Assembly (NCBI RefSeq): GCF_050613185.1
Contig: NZ_CP192511.1
Span: 2,356,001-2,420,000, forward strand
Reading direction: 5' to 3'
Origin: Chelonobacter sp050613185
GTDB lineage: Bacteria > Pseudomonadota > Gammaproteobacteria > Enterobacterales > Pasteurellaceae
DNA: 64,000 bases
The notes under the pieces are model-generated. The model did no database searches. It had not been told where the DNA came from and saw only the letters and a program-made list of their open reading frames with translations. The position numbers were made by a program, and so were the translations under genes. This document shows, one piece after another, positions 35,064 through 44,358 of the stretch. Position 1 is the stretch's first letter. Every line of letters starts with the position of its first letter.

Positions 35064-36389
35064 TTATTTATAACCGTCAATCACATTGGCTTGCACTTCC
35101 GCACCGTGCGGGTTGATTGCTTGCCATTGCGGATAGACCGCGGAGAAATCGTCGTTTGCCATGCCCAAACGCACCGCTTGATCGACGATAATCCGCGCCA
35201 CATCGAAATGGCGCGACAGCGGATAGTGCTCAAGCTGTTGGCGCAGCACTTGGCTGAGGTCAATCGGTTGATTGTTTTCACGGTAGCGGATTAACAGGCT
35301 TTGCATTTGCTCCACAATCTGCTCATGCAGATCGGATAGCGATTCGTATTGCAGCTCTTCCGGCAATTCGCCCAGTGCGTCCTCATCGCTGAGGCTCAAT
35401 TCCTCGTCGCGCAGATCGACCAAGCGCTCGGCTTGGGTCGTCCACAGATACCAAGGCGCGTCGAAATAGTGGTGAATGGATTGGCGCAAGCGGCGCGAGA
35501 AGACGCGGTTTTTATCCATATCAATCGCGGTGCGGATAAATTTATGCACATGACGGTCATAGCCGATCCACAGGTCAATCGCTTGTTGCCCCCAACTGAT
35601 AATCCGATCCAGTTTGGCTTGCAGATTGACGATCAGTTGTCCGACAAAATCCAGTTCACCTCGCCCGATAATACAGTCTTCAATCCGCAACAGTTGCGCC
35701 TGCAATTTATCACCGGCGGCATTGAGCGTGTCTTGCAACTCGCGCAGATTGCCGGAGGTTTCGTCCAATAATTGTTCACAACTGAGCAACGCCGCTTGCC
35801 AGTCTTTAGTCAGCAATTCGGCGATCTGCTCTTTAATGCCCTGCTGATTTTCGTCCATGATCCGTTGCGACAAATCAATGCTATCGAAAATCTCCGCCAC
35901 CGAATATTTTAACGGCGCATACACATTTCGGCGCCAATGGTGTTCATCGCCGTCCTCTTCGGCGGCGGATGAGGCGCGTTGAATTTCATCGGCAACAATC
36001 GAGAGCTGCACCGACAGGCGCAAGGCGGAAAATTCACGTTGGCGGATATAGTAATCGGACACGCCCACGCCGAGCGGCGTTAAGCGGTAAATGGAAAGCC
36101 CTTCGGTAAATTCGCTGCTGAAGCGGTTTAAAAAGCGTTGTTTAACCAGTTCGTTAATCGCGTTGTTGGCGCGCTGTTGCACCGTCTCTTCCGCCAAGCC
36201 GAATTCATTCGACACCAAACGGAACATGTCGACCAGATCGTGTTCGATCATCTCGCCGTCAATCCGTTCGTTATTGTAAATCGCAATCGTCAGCAAAAAG
36301 GCTAAACGTTCGGTCGGCAAATTCAGCGAAAATTCACGCTGTTTGGTCCAACTCACCAACTCCGGAATGGTCTGTGCCGTTTCAGTCAT
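35064..36389 (-). CDS. mukF: Chromosome partition protein MukF (kleisin)
   Basis: Kleisin subunit bridging MukB heads, 441 residues (E. coli 440). N-terminal winged helix dimer domain (PELVSWTKQREFSLNLPTERLAFLLTIAIYN), a helical middle region, and the C-terminal domain that binds the MukB head. First gene of mukFEB; cmoM (smtA), which precedes it in E. coli, is absent, and ttcA is divergent instead. The promoter must lie in the 208-bp gap between mukF and ttcA. Confidence 0.96.
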   Translation of the reverse strand: MTETAQTIPELVSWTKQREFSLNLPTERLAFLLTIAIYNNERIDGEMIEHDLVDMFRLVSNEFGLAEETVQQRANNAINELVKQRFLNRFSSEFTEGLSIYRLTPLGVGVSDYYIRQREFSALRLSVQLSIVADEIQRASSAAEEDGDEHHWRRNVYAPLKYSVAEIFDSIDLSQRIMDENQQGIKEQIAELLTKDWQAALLSCEQLLDETSGNLRELQDTLNAAGDKLQAQLLRIEDCIIGRGELDFVGQLIVNLQAKLDRIISWGQQAIDLWIGYDRHVHKFIRTAIDMDKNRVFSRRLRQSIHHYFDAPWYLWTTQAERLVDLRDEELSLSDEDALGELPEELQYESLSDLHEQIVEQMQSLLIRYRENNQPIDLSQVLRQQLEHYPLSRHFDVARIIVDQAVRLGMANDDFSAVYPQWQAINPHGAEVQANVIDGYK

Positions 36390-36597
36390 ATATGCTACTC
36401 AAGTTCAAGATCCGATTCAGGATCGGTTGTCATTATCTGAATAATAAAGTCGACATTGTACACGAAAATTGACGGGCTGACAGCTCAAAAGCGCATTGGC
36501 AAGTGCGGTAAATTCATATAAAAAAGTAGCATTTCCCCCCGTTAGCCTTTATCCTATGCGCTGATTTTTACCTATTCTGCAAACCGCACTTTTAATT

Positions 36598-37551
36598 ATG
36601 AATACAGCCAATAATTCTGTTGATAATACTCAACAAAGCAAAAAACAGATCTATAACCTGAATAAACTGCACAAACGCCTGCGGCGTAATGTCGGCAACG
36701 CGATTGCCGATTTCAATATGATTGAAGACGGCGATAAGGTGATGGTGTGTCTTTCCGGCGGCAAGGACAGCTATACTCTGTTGGATATTTTGCTCAATCT
36801 GAAACTGAGCGCGCCGATCCACTTTGATATTGTGGCGGTCAACTTGGATCAAAAACAGCCGGGCTTTCCGGAACATATTTTGCCGGAATATCTGTCCGGC
36901 TTAGGCATTGAATACAAAATCGTGGAAGAAAATACCTACGGCATTGTCAAAGAGAAAATTCCCGAAGGCAAAACCACCTGTTCACTCTGCTCACGTTTGC
37001 GCCGTGGTATTTTGTACCGCACCGCAACCGAGTTGGGCGCGACTAAAATTGCATTGGGACACCACCGTGACGATATGTTGGAAACGCTGTTTTTAAATAT
37101 GTTTTACGGCGGCAAACTCAAATCCATGCCGCCGAAACTGATCAGCGACGACGGCAAACAGATTGTGATTCGTCCGCTTGCCTATTGCAAAGAGAAAGAC
37201 ATTGAGAAATATTCGATCGCCAAACGGTTCCCGATTATTCCGTGCAATTTGTGCGGTTCGCAACCGAATCTGCAACGCCAAGTGGTGAAAGACATGCTGC
37301 AAACTTGGGATCGCCAATATCCGGGACGGATTGAAACCATGTTTAGCGCATTACAAAACGTGACACCGTCACACTTGTGTGATCCGCAATTATTCGACTT
37401 TAAAGGTATCCGCCGTGGCGAACCGATTAATGGTGTGGAAGGTGACATTGCGTTTGATAAAGAAGAATTGCCGCCCTTCGACTGGCAAGATGAAGAGGAC
37501 TTGCTCGACATCGATCCGCGGCAACAAATTCAATTCAAACAAGTCGGTTAA
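36598..37551 (+). CDS. ttcA: tRNA 2-thiocytidine synthetase TtcA
   Basis: ATP-dependent enzyme that thiolates C32 in tRNA using an Fe-S cluster. 317 residues. PP-loop SGGKDSYTLL near residue 53; the two Cys pairs are in TTCSLCSRLRRG and IPCNLCGSQPNLQR, the expected Fe-S ligands. The DNA before the ATG is an uptake signal (ACCGCACTTTTAATT) with no visible Shine-Dalgarno, so the true start is less certain. Followed 13 bp later by an ABC exporter. Confidence 0.95.
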   Translation: MNTANNSVDNTQQSKKQIYNLNKLHKRLRRNVGNAIADFNMIEDGDKVMVCLSGGKDSYTLLDILLNLKLSAPIHFDIVAVNLDQKQPGFPEHILPEYLSGLGIEYKIVEENTYGIVKEKIPEGKTTCSLCSRLRRGILYRTATELGATKIALGHHRDDMLETLFLNMFYGGKLKSMPPKLISDDGKQIVIRPLAYCKEKDIEKYSIAKRFPIIPCNLCGSQPNLQRQVVKDMLQTWDRQYPGRIETMFSALQNVTPSHLCDPQLFDFKGIRRGEPINGVEGDIAFDKEELPPFDWQDEEDLLDIDPRQQIQFKQVG

Positions 37552-37564
37552 ATAAGGATTTACA

Positions 37565-39409
37565 ATGCGAAAATTATTCGAATGGTTTGAAAGCCGGATT
37601 AATCCCTATCCGGACGAAGCACCGACAACGCCGAAAAACAACCTGCTCAGTTTTATCTGGTCAGGCTTGGGCGGATTGCGCGGTTGGTTGCTGCTGTTGA
37701 TGATATTTAACGTCGGCATGGGGATTTTTGAAGCGCTGTTGTTTAAAATCATGGGCTTGATTGTCGATTGGTTAACGGCATTCTCTCCATCGGAGCTGTT
37801 AGCGGCTAAAGGCGATAGTTTTATTTGGATTGGCTTATTGCTGATGGTTAGTCCGCTGTGGTTGTGGTTGTTATCCAGTATCCGCTTTCAAACACTGCAA
37901 GGCGTATTCCCAATGCGCTTGCGTTGGAATTTTCACCGCTTGATGTTGGGACAAAGTTTATCTTTTTACCAAGATGAATTTGCCGGGCGGGTGTCCGCCA
38001 AAGTCATGCAAACCGCACTTGCGGTGCGCGATACCGTGATAACTTGTGCCGATATGGTGGTGTATGTCGCGGTTTATTTTATTTCGTCAGGCATTATTTT
38101 GGTGCAATTCGACGGTTGGCTGTTAGCACCGTTTCTGGGCTGGCTGCTGTTTTTCTTTGCGATGATGTTTTATTTTGTGCCGAAACTCGCCGACACCGCC
38201 AGCAAACAGGCGGACGCCCGTTCATTAATGACCGGACGGATCACCGACGCTTACGCCAATATCACCACGGTCAAACTGTTTTCCCATGGCGAACGCGAAT
38301 CGAATTATGCCAAATCCTCAATGCAGGAATTCATGTACACCGTCCATGCGCAAATGCGTTTGGTCACGCAGTTGGAAGTCTGCAACCATATTTTGAATAC
38401 GCTGCTGGCGGCGTCCACTGCCGGTTTAGGCATTTACTTATGGGCGCAAGGGCATATCAACGTCGGGGTGATCGCAGCCGCCACCGCAATGGCGCTACGG
38501 GTGAACGGCTTATCGCACTGGATGATGTGGGAATCGGCGCGTTTGTTCGAAAATATCGGCACGGTGCAAGACGGCATGAGTACGCTCTCGAAACCGCACA
38601 CCGTGGTGGACAGCAAAACCGCGCAGCCATTAGTGGTCAGCGGCGGCGATATTCGGTTTAATCAGGTCGATTTTCACTATGATGAAAACCGCACGTTGCT
38701 GAAAGATTTCAACCTGCATATCAAACCGGGTGAAAAAGTCGGTTTGGTCGGGCGTTCCGGCGCAGGCAAATCTACGCTGACCAACCTGTTATTGCGTTTT
38801 TACGATATTAATAACGGGCAAATCTTGATTGACGGACAGAATATCAAAGATGTTACCCAAGAGAGCCTGCGCGCGCAAATCGGCTTAGTCACACAAGATA
38901 CGTCATTGTTACACCGCTCAGTGCGTGAAAATATCGTCTACGGTCGTCCGAATGCGGATGAAAGTGCGGTATTGAAAGCGGCGCAACAAGCGGCGGCGGA
39001 TCAATTTATTCCTTACCTGCACGATTCGCACGGACGCACCGGCTATGACGCGCACGTCGGCGAACGCGGGGTGAAACTGTCCGGCGGGCAACGGCAACGG
39101 ATTGCAATTGCGCGGGTGATGTTGAAAGACGCGCCGATTTTGTTACTCGACGAAGCCACCAGCGCACTCGATTCCGAAGTGGAAATTGCGATTCAAGAGA
39201 ACCTTGAAAAACTGATGGAAAACAAAACCGTGATCGCCATCGCCCACCGTTTATCGACCATTGCCGCAATGGACCGCCTGATCGTGATGGATAAAGGGCA
39301 AATCGTCGAACAAGGCACGCACCAAGAATTGCTCGATTTAAACGGCGTTTATGCCAAACTCTGGTCGCACCAAAGCGGCGGATTTTTGGCGGAAGACAGT
39401 GAAGATTAA
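37565..39409 (+). CDS. ABC exporter, fused membrane and ATPase domains
   Basis: 614-residue half-transporter of the MsbA/multidrug exporter type, acting as a dimer in the inner membrane. Six helices in residues about 35-320, then the nucleotide-binding domain: Walker A GRSGAGKST, signature LSGGQRQRI, Walker B PILLLDEATSALD, His switch IAIAHRLS. It follows ttcA by 13 bp. Substrate unknown; the N-terminal ESRINPYPDE stretch before the first helix is typical of the subgroup seen in Haemophilus. A palindrome ends the unit. Confidence 0.9.
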   Translation: MRKLFEWFESRINPYPDEAPTTPKNNLLSFIWSGLGGLRGWLLLLMIFNVGMGIFEALLFKIMGLIVDWLTAFSPSELLAAKGDSFIWIGLLLMVSPLWLWLLSSIRFQTLQGVFPMRLRWNFHRLMLGQSLSFYQDEFAGRVSAKVMQTALAVRDTVITCADMVVYVAVYFISSGIILVQFDGWLLAPFLGWLLFFFAMMFYFVPKLADTASKQADARSLMTGRITDAYANITTVKLFSHGERESNYAKSSMQEFMYTVHAQMRLVTQLEVCNHILNTLLAASTAGLGIYLWAQGHINVGVIAAATAMALRVNGLSHWMMWESARLFENIGTVQDGMSTLSKPHTVVDSKTAQPLVVSGGDIRFNQVDFHYDENRTLLKDFNLHIKPGEKVGLVGRSGAGKSTLTNLLLRFYDINNGQILIDGQNIKDVTQESLRAQIGLVTQDTSLLHRSVRENIVYGRPNADESAVLKAAQQAAADQFIPYLHDSHGRTGYDAHVGERGVKLSGGQRQRIAIARVMLKDAPILLLDEATSALDSEVEIAIQENLEKLMENKTVIAIAHRLSTIAAMDRLIVMDKGQIVEQGTHQELLDLNGVYAKLWSHQSGGFLAEDSED

Positions 39410-39421
39410 AACGGATAAAAC

Positions 39422-39449
39422 GATAAGGGCTGAAATTTCAGCCCTTATC
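39422..39449. terminator. Palindromic terminator between the ABC exporter and alcohol dehydrogenase
   Basis: Perfect 28-bp palindrome with arms GATAAGGGCTGAAA / TTTCAGCCCTTATC between convergent genes. T-runs are short, so termination strength is uncertain. Confidence 0.65.
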
Positions 39450-39470
39450 CGCAGAAGAGCAAACTTTATC

Positions 39471-40541
39471 TTATTCGTTCACTAACACCACTTTCATTGC
39501 CCGATTTTCCGAAGCGTGTTTGAATACTTCGTAAGCCCGCTGTAAATCGCCTAATTTGAAGTGGTGCGTCAGCATTTTACTGTAATCCACTTTACTGTTA
39601 GAAATTGCCTTTAATAACATTTTCGTGGTATTGGAATTGACCAACCCGGTGGTAATGGTGAGATTTTTAATCCACAGCCGTTCAATATTAAAATCCACCG
39701 ATTTGCCGTGAACGCCGACATTCGCAATATGTCCGCCCGGCTTCACGACATCCTGACACATTGCCCATGTTTGCGGCATTCCCACGGCTTCAATCGCACA
39801 ATCAACACCGTTTTTGCCCGCAATCGCAGTAACTTGCCGTTGAACATTCCCGTCAGCGGGATTAACGGTATGGGTGGCGCCCAATTCCCTTGCCAATTCC
39901 AAGCGTCCCTCATCCATATCACACATAATCAACACGGACGGACTATACAGCTGTGCGGTTAATAACGCGCTCATTCCGACCGGGCCGGCACCGGCGATAA
40001 ACACGCTATCGCCCGGTTTCACATCGCCGTATTGCACGCCGATTTCATGCCCTGTCGGCAACACATCGCTTAACAGTAAACCCACATCATCGCTAATTGT
40101 TTCCGGCAAAGGAATTAAGCTGTTATCTGCAAACGGGGTACGCACATATTCCGCTTGCGTGCCGTCAATCATATAACCCAGAATCCAACCGCCGCCATTC
40201 TCACAGTGGGAATACAATTGTTTCTTACAGTTGTCGCAAACACCGCACTTACTGATACAAGAAATAATCACTTTATCGCCTTTTTTGAAATTTTTAACCG
40301 ACGATCCGACGGCTTCGATCACGCCGATACCTTCATGACCTAAAATCCGACCTTCTGCAACTTCAGGATTTTTACCTTTCCAAATGCCAAGATCAGTACC
40401 GCAGATTGTGGTGCGTAAAATTTTAACGACCGCATCGGTTGCTTCAATCAATTGTGGAATCGGTTTCTCCTCGACACGAATGTCATTAGCACCATGATAG
40501 ACCATCGCTTTCATTGATTTTATTGCATGGATGACTTGCAT
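39471..40541 (-). CDS. Zinc-dependent alcohol dehydrogenase
   Basis: NAD(P)-dependent medium-chain dehydrogenase, 356 residues from the ATG at 40541, which has AAGGAG 7 bp upstream (an open frame continues 21 codons further but without a ribosome site). Catalytic zinc ligands are Cys in TTICGTDLG and His-Glu in GHEGIG; the structural zinc loop is CGVCDNCKKQLYSHC. Rossmann motif GAGPVGMSA. Substrate is unknown. It differs from the class III glutathione-dependent AdhC. The 362 bp upstream to the next gene hold the divergent promoters, a small GTCGG-CCGAC hairpin at about 40804-40819 and the Fur-family box; no gene is seen there. Confidence 0.9.
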   Translation of the reverse strand: MQVIHAIKSMKAMVYHGANDIRVEEKPIPQLIEATDAVVKILRTTICGTDLGIWKGKNPEVAEGRILGHEGIGVIEAVGSSVKNFKKGDKVIISCISKCGVCDNCKKQLYSHCENGGGWILGYMIDGTQAEYVRTPFADNSLIPLPETISDDVGLLLSDVLPTGHEIGVQYGDVKPGDSVFIAGAGPVGMSALLTAQLYSPSVLIMCDMDEGRLELARELGATHTVNPADGNVQRQVTAIAGKNGVDCAIEAVGMPQTWAMCQDVVKPGGHIANVGVHGKSVDFNIERLWIKNLTITTGLVNSNTTKMLLKAISNSKVDYSKMLTHHFKLGDLQRAYEVFKHASENRAMKVVLVNE

Positions 40542-40898
40542 AACTTGCTCCTTTGATTGGTTATTGAATGAGGCTTCGACCACAGAATAACCAGGCAGAA
40601 ACAATTTTTTAACATTAATAATCTCATGTTTTAGGCTTTTTTTATCATTCCCATTCTTTATTGCGGCTTCCCTTAGTGTATGATTTTTAAAACAAATTTA
40701 TATGTATTTTATGACATTTAAAGGCAGCTGAAATCCCGCTGTGTGATAAAATCCGCCGATTTATCTCCGCTTTTGATAAAAAGTGAAAAGTCCACCTTTT
40801 ATGGTCGGATTCAACCGACGGAATAATCTGTTTTTGGGCGCTACAATCTCAATTCATTCTCATTTAGAGTAAAAAATAGGGTTTTTACATTTTTGCTA

Positions 40899-40915
40899 TT
40901 GATAATTATTATCAA
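40899..40915 (+). promoter_or_regulatory. Perfect Fur-family operator upstream of rpmE2-rpmJ2
   Basis: The 17-bp palindrome TTGATAATTATTATCAA contains TGATAAT-T-ATTATCA, the 7-1-7 Fur-type motif with perfect symmetry, 51 bp before the rpmE2 start. Genes of this pair are controlled by the zinc sensor Zur in many bacteria; a Fur-type site could belong to Zur or Fur here, which sequence alone does not settle. Confidence 0.75.
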
Positions 40916-40966
40916 TGATGTATTCTAACCGACCTTGAAAATCACTTTTTACAATAAGGCTAAATA

Positions 40967-41233
40967 ATGAAAAAAGGTATTCACCCCGATAACTACCGTA
41001 CGGTATTATTCTATGACTCCAGCGCAAAAACCGGTTTCTTAATCCGTTCTTGTGCGCGTACTACCAATACAATGCTATGGGAAGACGGTAAGGAATATCC
41101 CGTGTTCATGTGCGATACCTCCGCGGCGTCACACCCCTACTATACCGGTAAAACCAGGCAAATGGCGGCGGAAGGCCGAGTCAGCGATTTTACCAACCGT
41201 TTTGCAAAATTTGGCTTGAAAAGTAAATCATAA
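40967..41233 (+). CDS. rpmE2: 50S ribosomal protein L31 type B (zinc-free paralog)
   Basis: 88 residues (E. coli YkgM 87). MKKGIHPDNYRTVLFYDSSAKTGF and the C-terminal YYTGKTRQMAAEGRVSDF match L31 type B. The CxxC zinc ribbon of normal L31 is absent (only isolated Cys in SCARTT and FMCDTS). Under zinc starvation such paralogs replace the zinc-containing L31 and free its metal. It is followed 10 bp later by the matching L36 paralog and preceded by a perfect Fur-family box. Confidence 0.95.
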   Translation: MKKGIHPDNYRTVLFYDSSAKTGFLIRSCARTTNTMLWEDGKEYPVFMCDTSAASHPYYTGKTRQMAAEGRVSDFTNRFAKFGLKSKS

Positions 41234-41243
41234 GGGAAGGGCT

Positions 41244-41387
41244 ATGCAGGTATTATCTTCATTAAAAAGTGCGAAATCCCGCCATCAGGGCTGTAAAATT
41301 GTACGTCGTCATGGCGTGGTTTATGTGATCTGTAAAGAAAATCCGCGCTTTAAAGCGAAACAAGGCTGTGCCAAAAAAAGGCGTTAG
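41244..41387 (+). CDS. rpmJ2: 50S ribosomal protein L36 paralog (YkgO type)
   Basis: 47 residues: opens MQVLSSLKSAKSRHQGCKIV and closes GCAKKRR, matching E. coli YkgO (46 residues) rather than the 37-38-residue L36. An AAGGGAAGG site is just before the ATG. It forms a two-gene operon with rpmE2, the usual pairing of zinc-independent ribosomal paralogs. This short gene is easily missed by length cut-offs. Confidence 0.93.
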   Translation: MQVLSSLKSAKSRHQGCKIVRRHGVVYVICKENPRFKAKQGCAKKRR

Positions 41388-41436
41388 ACGATTGAACAAA
41401 GGCGGAACTCTCCGCCTTTCTAATATATTGCCATCT

Positions 41437-42294
41437 TTAAATCTGAAACTGCGCTGCCGACCAAATCGGTTTGGAGCTTGTCGGCAGCCAAAGATTTTTT
41501 CCCAATTCGATCCAACCGCAGGGATAATGAAAATCCGAACCGACGGAGGCAAACATTCCCATCTCCTCTACGAGTTTGGCTAAATTGTGCCGCTGATCGG
41601 GGGATTGTCCGCTGTGTGCGACTTCCACCGCGTCACCACCCCATTGCCGGAAATCGCTAAACAACCGATTGAGCCATTTGCGCGTTAGCGGATAACGCAA
41701 CGGGTGGGCGCAAACCGCCAAACCGCCTGCCTGATGGATAACACGGTTAGCCGTTTCAATATCGCACCATTGCGAGGCGACATATGCGCCTTTCCCCTGG
41801 CCGAGATAGCGCTTAAAGGCTTGAGTTTCATGTTTTACTTTGCCGATTTGCACCAGATAGCGGGCATAATGCGCACGGGTCACCTCCCCTGCCGCCAATG
41901 ATTTCGCGCCTTGGTAGGCATTGTCGACACCGCACTTCTCTAATTTTGCCCCGATTTCCAAAGCGCGCTGATGACGTAACTCGGCTTGTTGGGTTAACAG
42001 TGCGGTCATCGCCGGATGGCGGTGATCGAAACCAAGCCCAACGATATGAATACCGCGATTTTGCCATACGGTTGAAATTTCCACGCCGTTAATCAATATG
42101 ATACCGTGCTGCCGCGCCGCTTGCCGCGCTTCGTCTAAGCCATTCACGGTGTCATGATCCGTCAAAGCAAGCACATCGATTCCCTGTTCTGCCGCTCTTG
42201 CCACCACGTCAGTCGGAGTGAGTACGCCGTCGGAGGCGTTGCTGTGGCAGTGTAAATCAAAACGCAAGTTGGTTTGCAAGGTATCGGATTGCAT
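41437..42294 (-). CDS. rnm: PHP-domain 5'-3' exoribonuclease (RNase AM, YciV family)
   Basis: 285 residues of the PHP phosphoesterase fold. Metal-binding motifs are clear: DLHCHSNASDG (HxH), LTDHDTVNG, and GSDFHYP near the C terminus. E. coli RNase AM (YciV, formerly TrpH) matures 5' ends of 5S and 23S rRNA. Not beside the trp operon here. It is the last gene after zapC (46 bp gap) on this strand and faces rpmJ2. Confidence 0.9.
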   Translation of the reverse strand: MQSDTLQTNLRFDLHCHSNASDGVLTPTDVVARAAEQGIDVLALTDHDTVNGLDEARQAARQHGIILINGVEISTVWQNRGIHIVGLGFDHRHPAMTALLTQQAELRHQRALEIGAKLEKCGVDNAYQGAKSLAAGEVTRAHYARYLVQIGKVKHETQAFKRYLGQGKGAYVASQWCDIETANRVIHQAGGLAVCAHPLRYPLTRKWLNRLFSDFRQWGGDAVEVAHSGQSPDQRHNLAKLVEEMGMFASVGSDFHYPCGWIELGKNLWLPTSSKPIWSAAQFQI

Positions 42295-42340
42295 AGATTA
42301 ATCTCTGTTGGGGCGATAATTAAAGGATAAAAACGGAATA

Positions 42341-42904
42341 TTAAGCAATTTGTTGTTGCCAAAATGAGGTGGAATGCTCGCTTGCAGCCAAATGTTGTAA
42401 GCGATTATTGAAAATGCGCAGCGGTTGTCCGAACTGCAAACAAAGTCCCGGCAGACTGAGTTCATCTTCCAGTAACAAACAATCGGCAACATTGCCATCG
42501 CTTGCCAATAGCAGCAGAGAAATGATTCGCTGATTTTGTTTAACCCGGGTCTGCACTAAATAAGGGCATTCTTCCGGCAATGCCGTTGCCGCATTATCCA
42601 TGGCTTCAAAAAACCAGCTTTTGGGTTGTGTCGGCAGTAAGAATGTGCGGGCGGCAACCGCCGTATAGGCAAGAAACTCCCGTTTTTCAGGGGCAACCAA
42701 ATCACAGTATTCAAGCAATTCCATAATCTGGGTGTAGAACATAAACTCATCCGCCTCACAATCACAGCTGATAAAAGCACTTTGGGTTAACACTTCGCCC
42801 TTCAGCGCCGTACGGATTTTTCGTTGGGTCGTGTCTGAGCAAAGCGTCAGACAATCTGCCGCCTTGTCGTATTCCCAATAAAAAAATCCGTGCGTATTCA
42901 TCAT
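42341..42904 (-). CDS. zapC: Cell-division protein ZapC
   Basis: 187 residues, cytoplasmic. The pattern WEYDKAADCLTLCSDTTQ, LPTQPKSWFFEAM and GQPLRIFNNRL matches E. coli ZapC (180 residues: WRWYYDEEHDRMML, PKSWHFV, AIKIMNDRL). ZapC binds and stabilises FtsZ polymers at the Z-ring. Similarity is modest but runs along the whole length. Two consecutive ATG codons begin the frame; the first is taken. Confidence 0.82.
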   Translation of the reverse strand: MMNTHGFFYWEYDKAADCLTLCSDTTQRKIRTALKGEVLTQSAFISCDCEADEFMFYTQIMELLEYCDLVAPEKREFLAYTAVAARTFLLPTQPKSWFFEAMDNAATALPEECPYLVQTRVKQNQRIISLLLLASDGNVADCLLLEDELSLPGLCLQFGQPLRIFNNRLQHLAASEHSTSFWQQQIA

Positions 42905-43002
42905 GTTTTTGCTCGCTACCGTGTAGTCTCCGTCGGTTTTATCCTACCTGTTTTCTTTTTATACGGCTAGTATTTTATCGTAATTGAGCAGCAAGTTGCT
43001 GC

Positions 43003-44352
43003 TTATACCGCACTTTTCACCTCAATTAACGCTAAAAACGCCGCAACCGTGAAGAAAGAGCCGAAAATCAAGACAATATCCGTTGCAGAACTCCGGCTCA
43101 ATGCCGTTCTAACCGCCGTTTCCACATTATCCGCCCTAACCGCACTTTGCTGCTGTTGCCGAGATAAATAGGGCTGAACCGCACTTTGTAATTCCGCCGC
43201 GCTTTGCCCGCGATAGCCGTCCAATGAGGCAAAATACCACCGGTCAATCGATTGCGCCAACGGTTCAACCACGTGCGCGGCGTCTTTGTCTTTCAGCATT
43301 GCAAAAACCGCGTGAATTTTCACGTTACCCTGTAACTCATTCCGTTGTAACTTAAGCTGCTGCAATTTTTGTGCTAAATAGCGCGCCGCATGGGGATTGT
43401 GCCCGACATCGACGATAACTTGTGCTAAATTTTGCGCTTCCAACTGCCAAGCCCGCGCCAAACCATGTAATTTTTCAGGTTTAATAGCTTGAAAGCGACC
43501 GTTTAATTCCACTTCGGCAAGGGTTTTCACGATTGTTTCGCGGTTGATCGTAAACGGTGATTGCCGACATACCGCAAGTGCGGTCGCCGCATTGGCGAGA
43601 GGAATGTGCGGTAACGGCAAGTCTTGTAAGACGTAATCGCCACTCTGCCAGCGCCAATTCTGCGCCTGTTGTTGGTAGTACCAATCTTTGCCGACACAAA
43701 ATAAAGGACAGCCAATTTGCTGCGCATAATCGATCACCGATTGCGGCAATTCCGTTTCCCCGATGACCGCACTTTTGCCACTACGGAAAATCCCGGCTTT
43801 TTCATAACCGATTTGCTCGCGGTTATCGCCCAGATAATCGACATGATCAATATCAATCGAGGTAATGACACTGAGATCGGCGTCCACGATATTGGTTGCG
43901 TCCAAGCGCCCGCCAAGCCCGACTTCCAAGATCACCACGTCCAAATCGGCTTGTTTGAATAAATATAATGCCGACAACGTGCTAAATTCAAAATAGCTGA
44001 GCGATTGCGATTTATGCTGATCGAGAAAATAAAACGATTCGCTGTGTGCCAGATCGGGCAATTCTTGATTTTGAATGCGCACCCGCTCGTTATAACGCAA
44101 CAAGTGCGGTGAGGAATAAACGCCGACCCGATAACCGCTGTTAAGCAGCAACATTTCCAACAAACGGCAGGTCGTGCCTTTGCCGTTGGTGCCGCCGACG
44201 GTGATCACAAACGGCGCCGGTTGGAGTAAATCCAGTTGCTCGGCAACGGTTTTTACCCGGGTTAATCCCATATCGATGATTTTGCTGTGGCTTTGCTCCA
44301 TATAGCAAAGCCACTTCTCCAGCGGAGAGGTGGCTTGTAAAGGTATTGTCAT
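43003..44352 (-). CDS. folC: Dihydrofolate synthase / folylpolyglutamate synthase
   Basis: Adds glutamate to dihydropteroate and to folates. 449 residues; Mur-ligase fold with P-loop VGGTNGKGTTCRLLE, the omega-loop segment YSSPHLLRYNERVRI and EVGLGGRLDATN. It starts 6 bp after accD, the same accD-folC order as E. coli. Several uptake signals lie inside the gene, mostly in the 3' third. Confidence 0.95.
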   Translation of the reverse strand: MTIPLQATSPLEKWLCYMEQSHSKIIDMGLTRVKTVAEQLDLLQPAPFVITVGGTNGKGTTCRLLEMLLLNSGYRVGVYSSPHLLRYNERVRIQNQELPDLAHSESFYFLDQHKSQSLSYFEFSTLSALYLFKQADLDVVILEVGLGGRLDATNIVDADLSVITSIDIDHVDYLGDNREQIGYEKAGIFRSGKSAVIGETELPQSVIDYAQQIGCPLFCVGKDWYYQQQAQNWRWQSGDYVLQDLPLPHIPLANAATALAVCRQSPFTINRETIVKTLAEVELNGRFQAIKPEKLHGLARAWQLEAQNLAQVIVDVGHNPHAARYLAQKLQQLKLQRNELQGNVKIHAVFAMLKDKDAAHVVEPLAQSIDRWYFASLDGYRGQSAAELQSAVQPYLSRQQQQSAVRADNVETAVRTALSRSSATDIVLIFGSFFTVAAFLALIEVKSAV

Positions 44353-44358
44353 TTCGGC

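Noticed and set aside
40542..40604. Longer N terminus for the alcohol dehydrogenase
   Set aside because: The AAGGAG site and family N terminus fit the ATG at 40541; the extension has neither.
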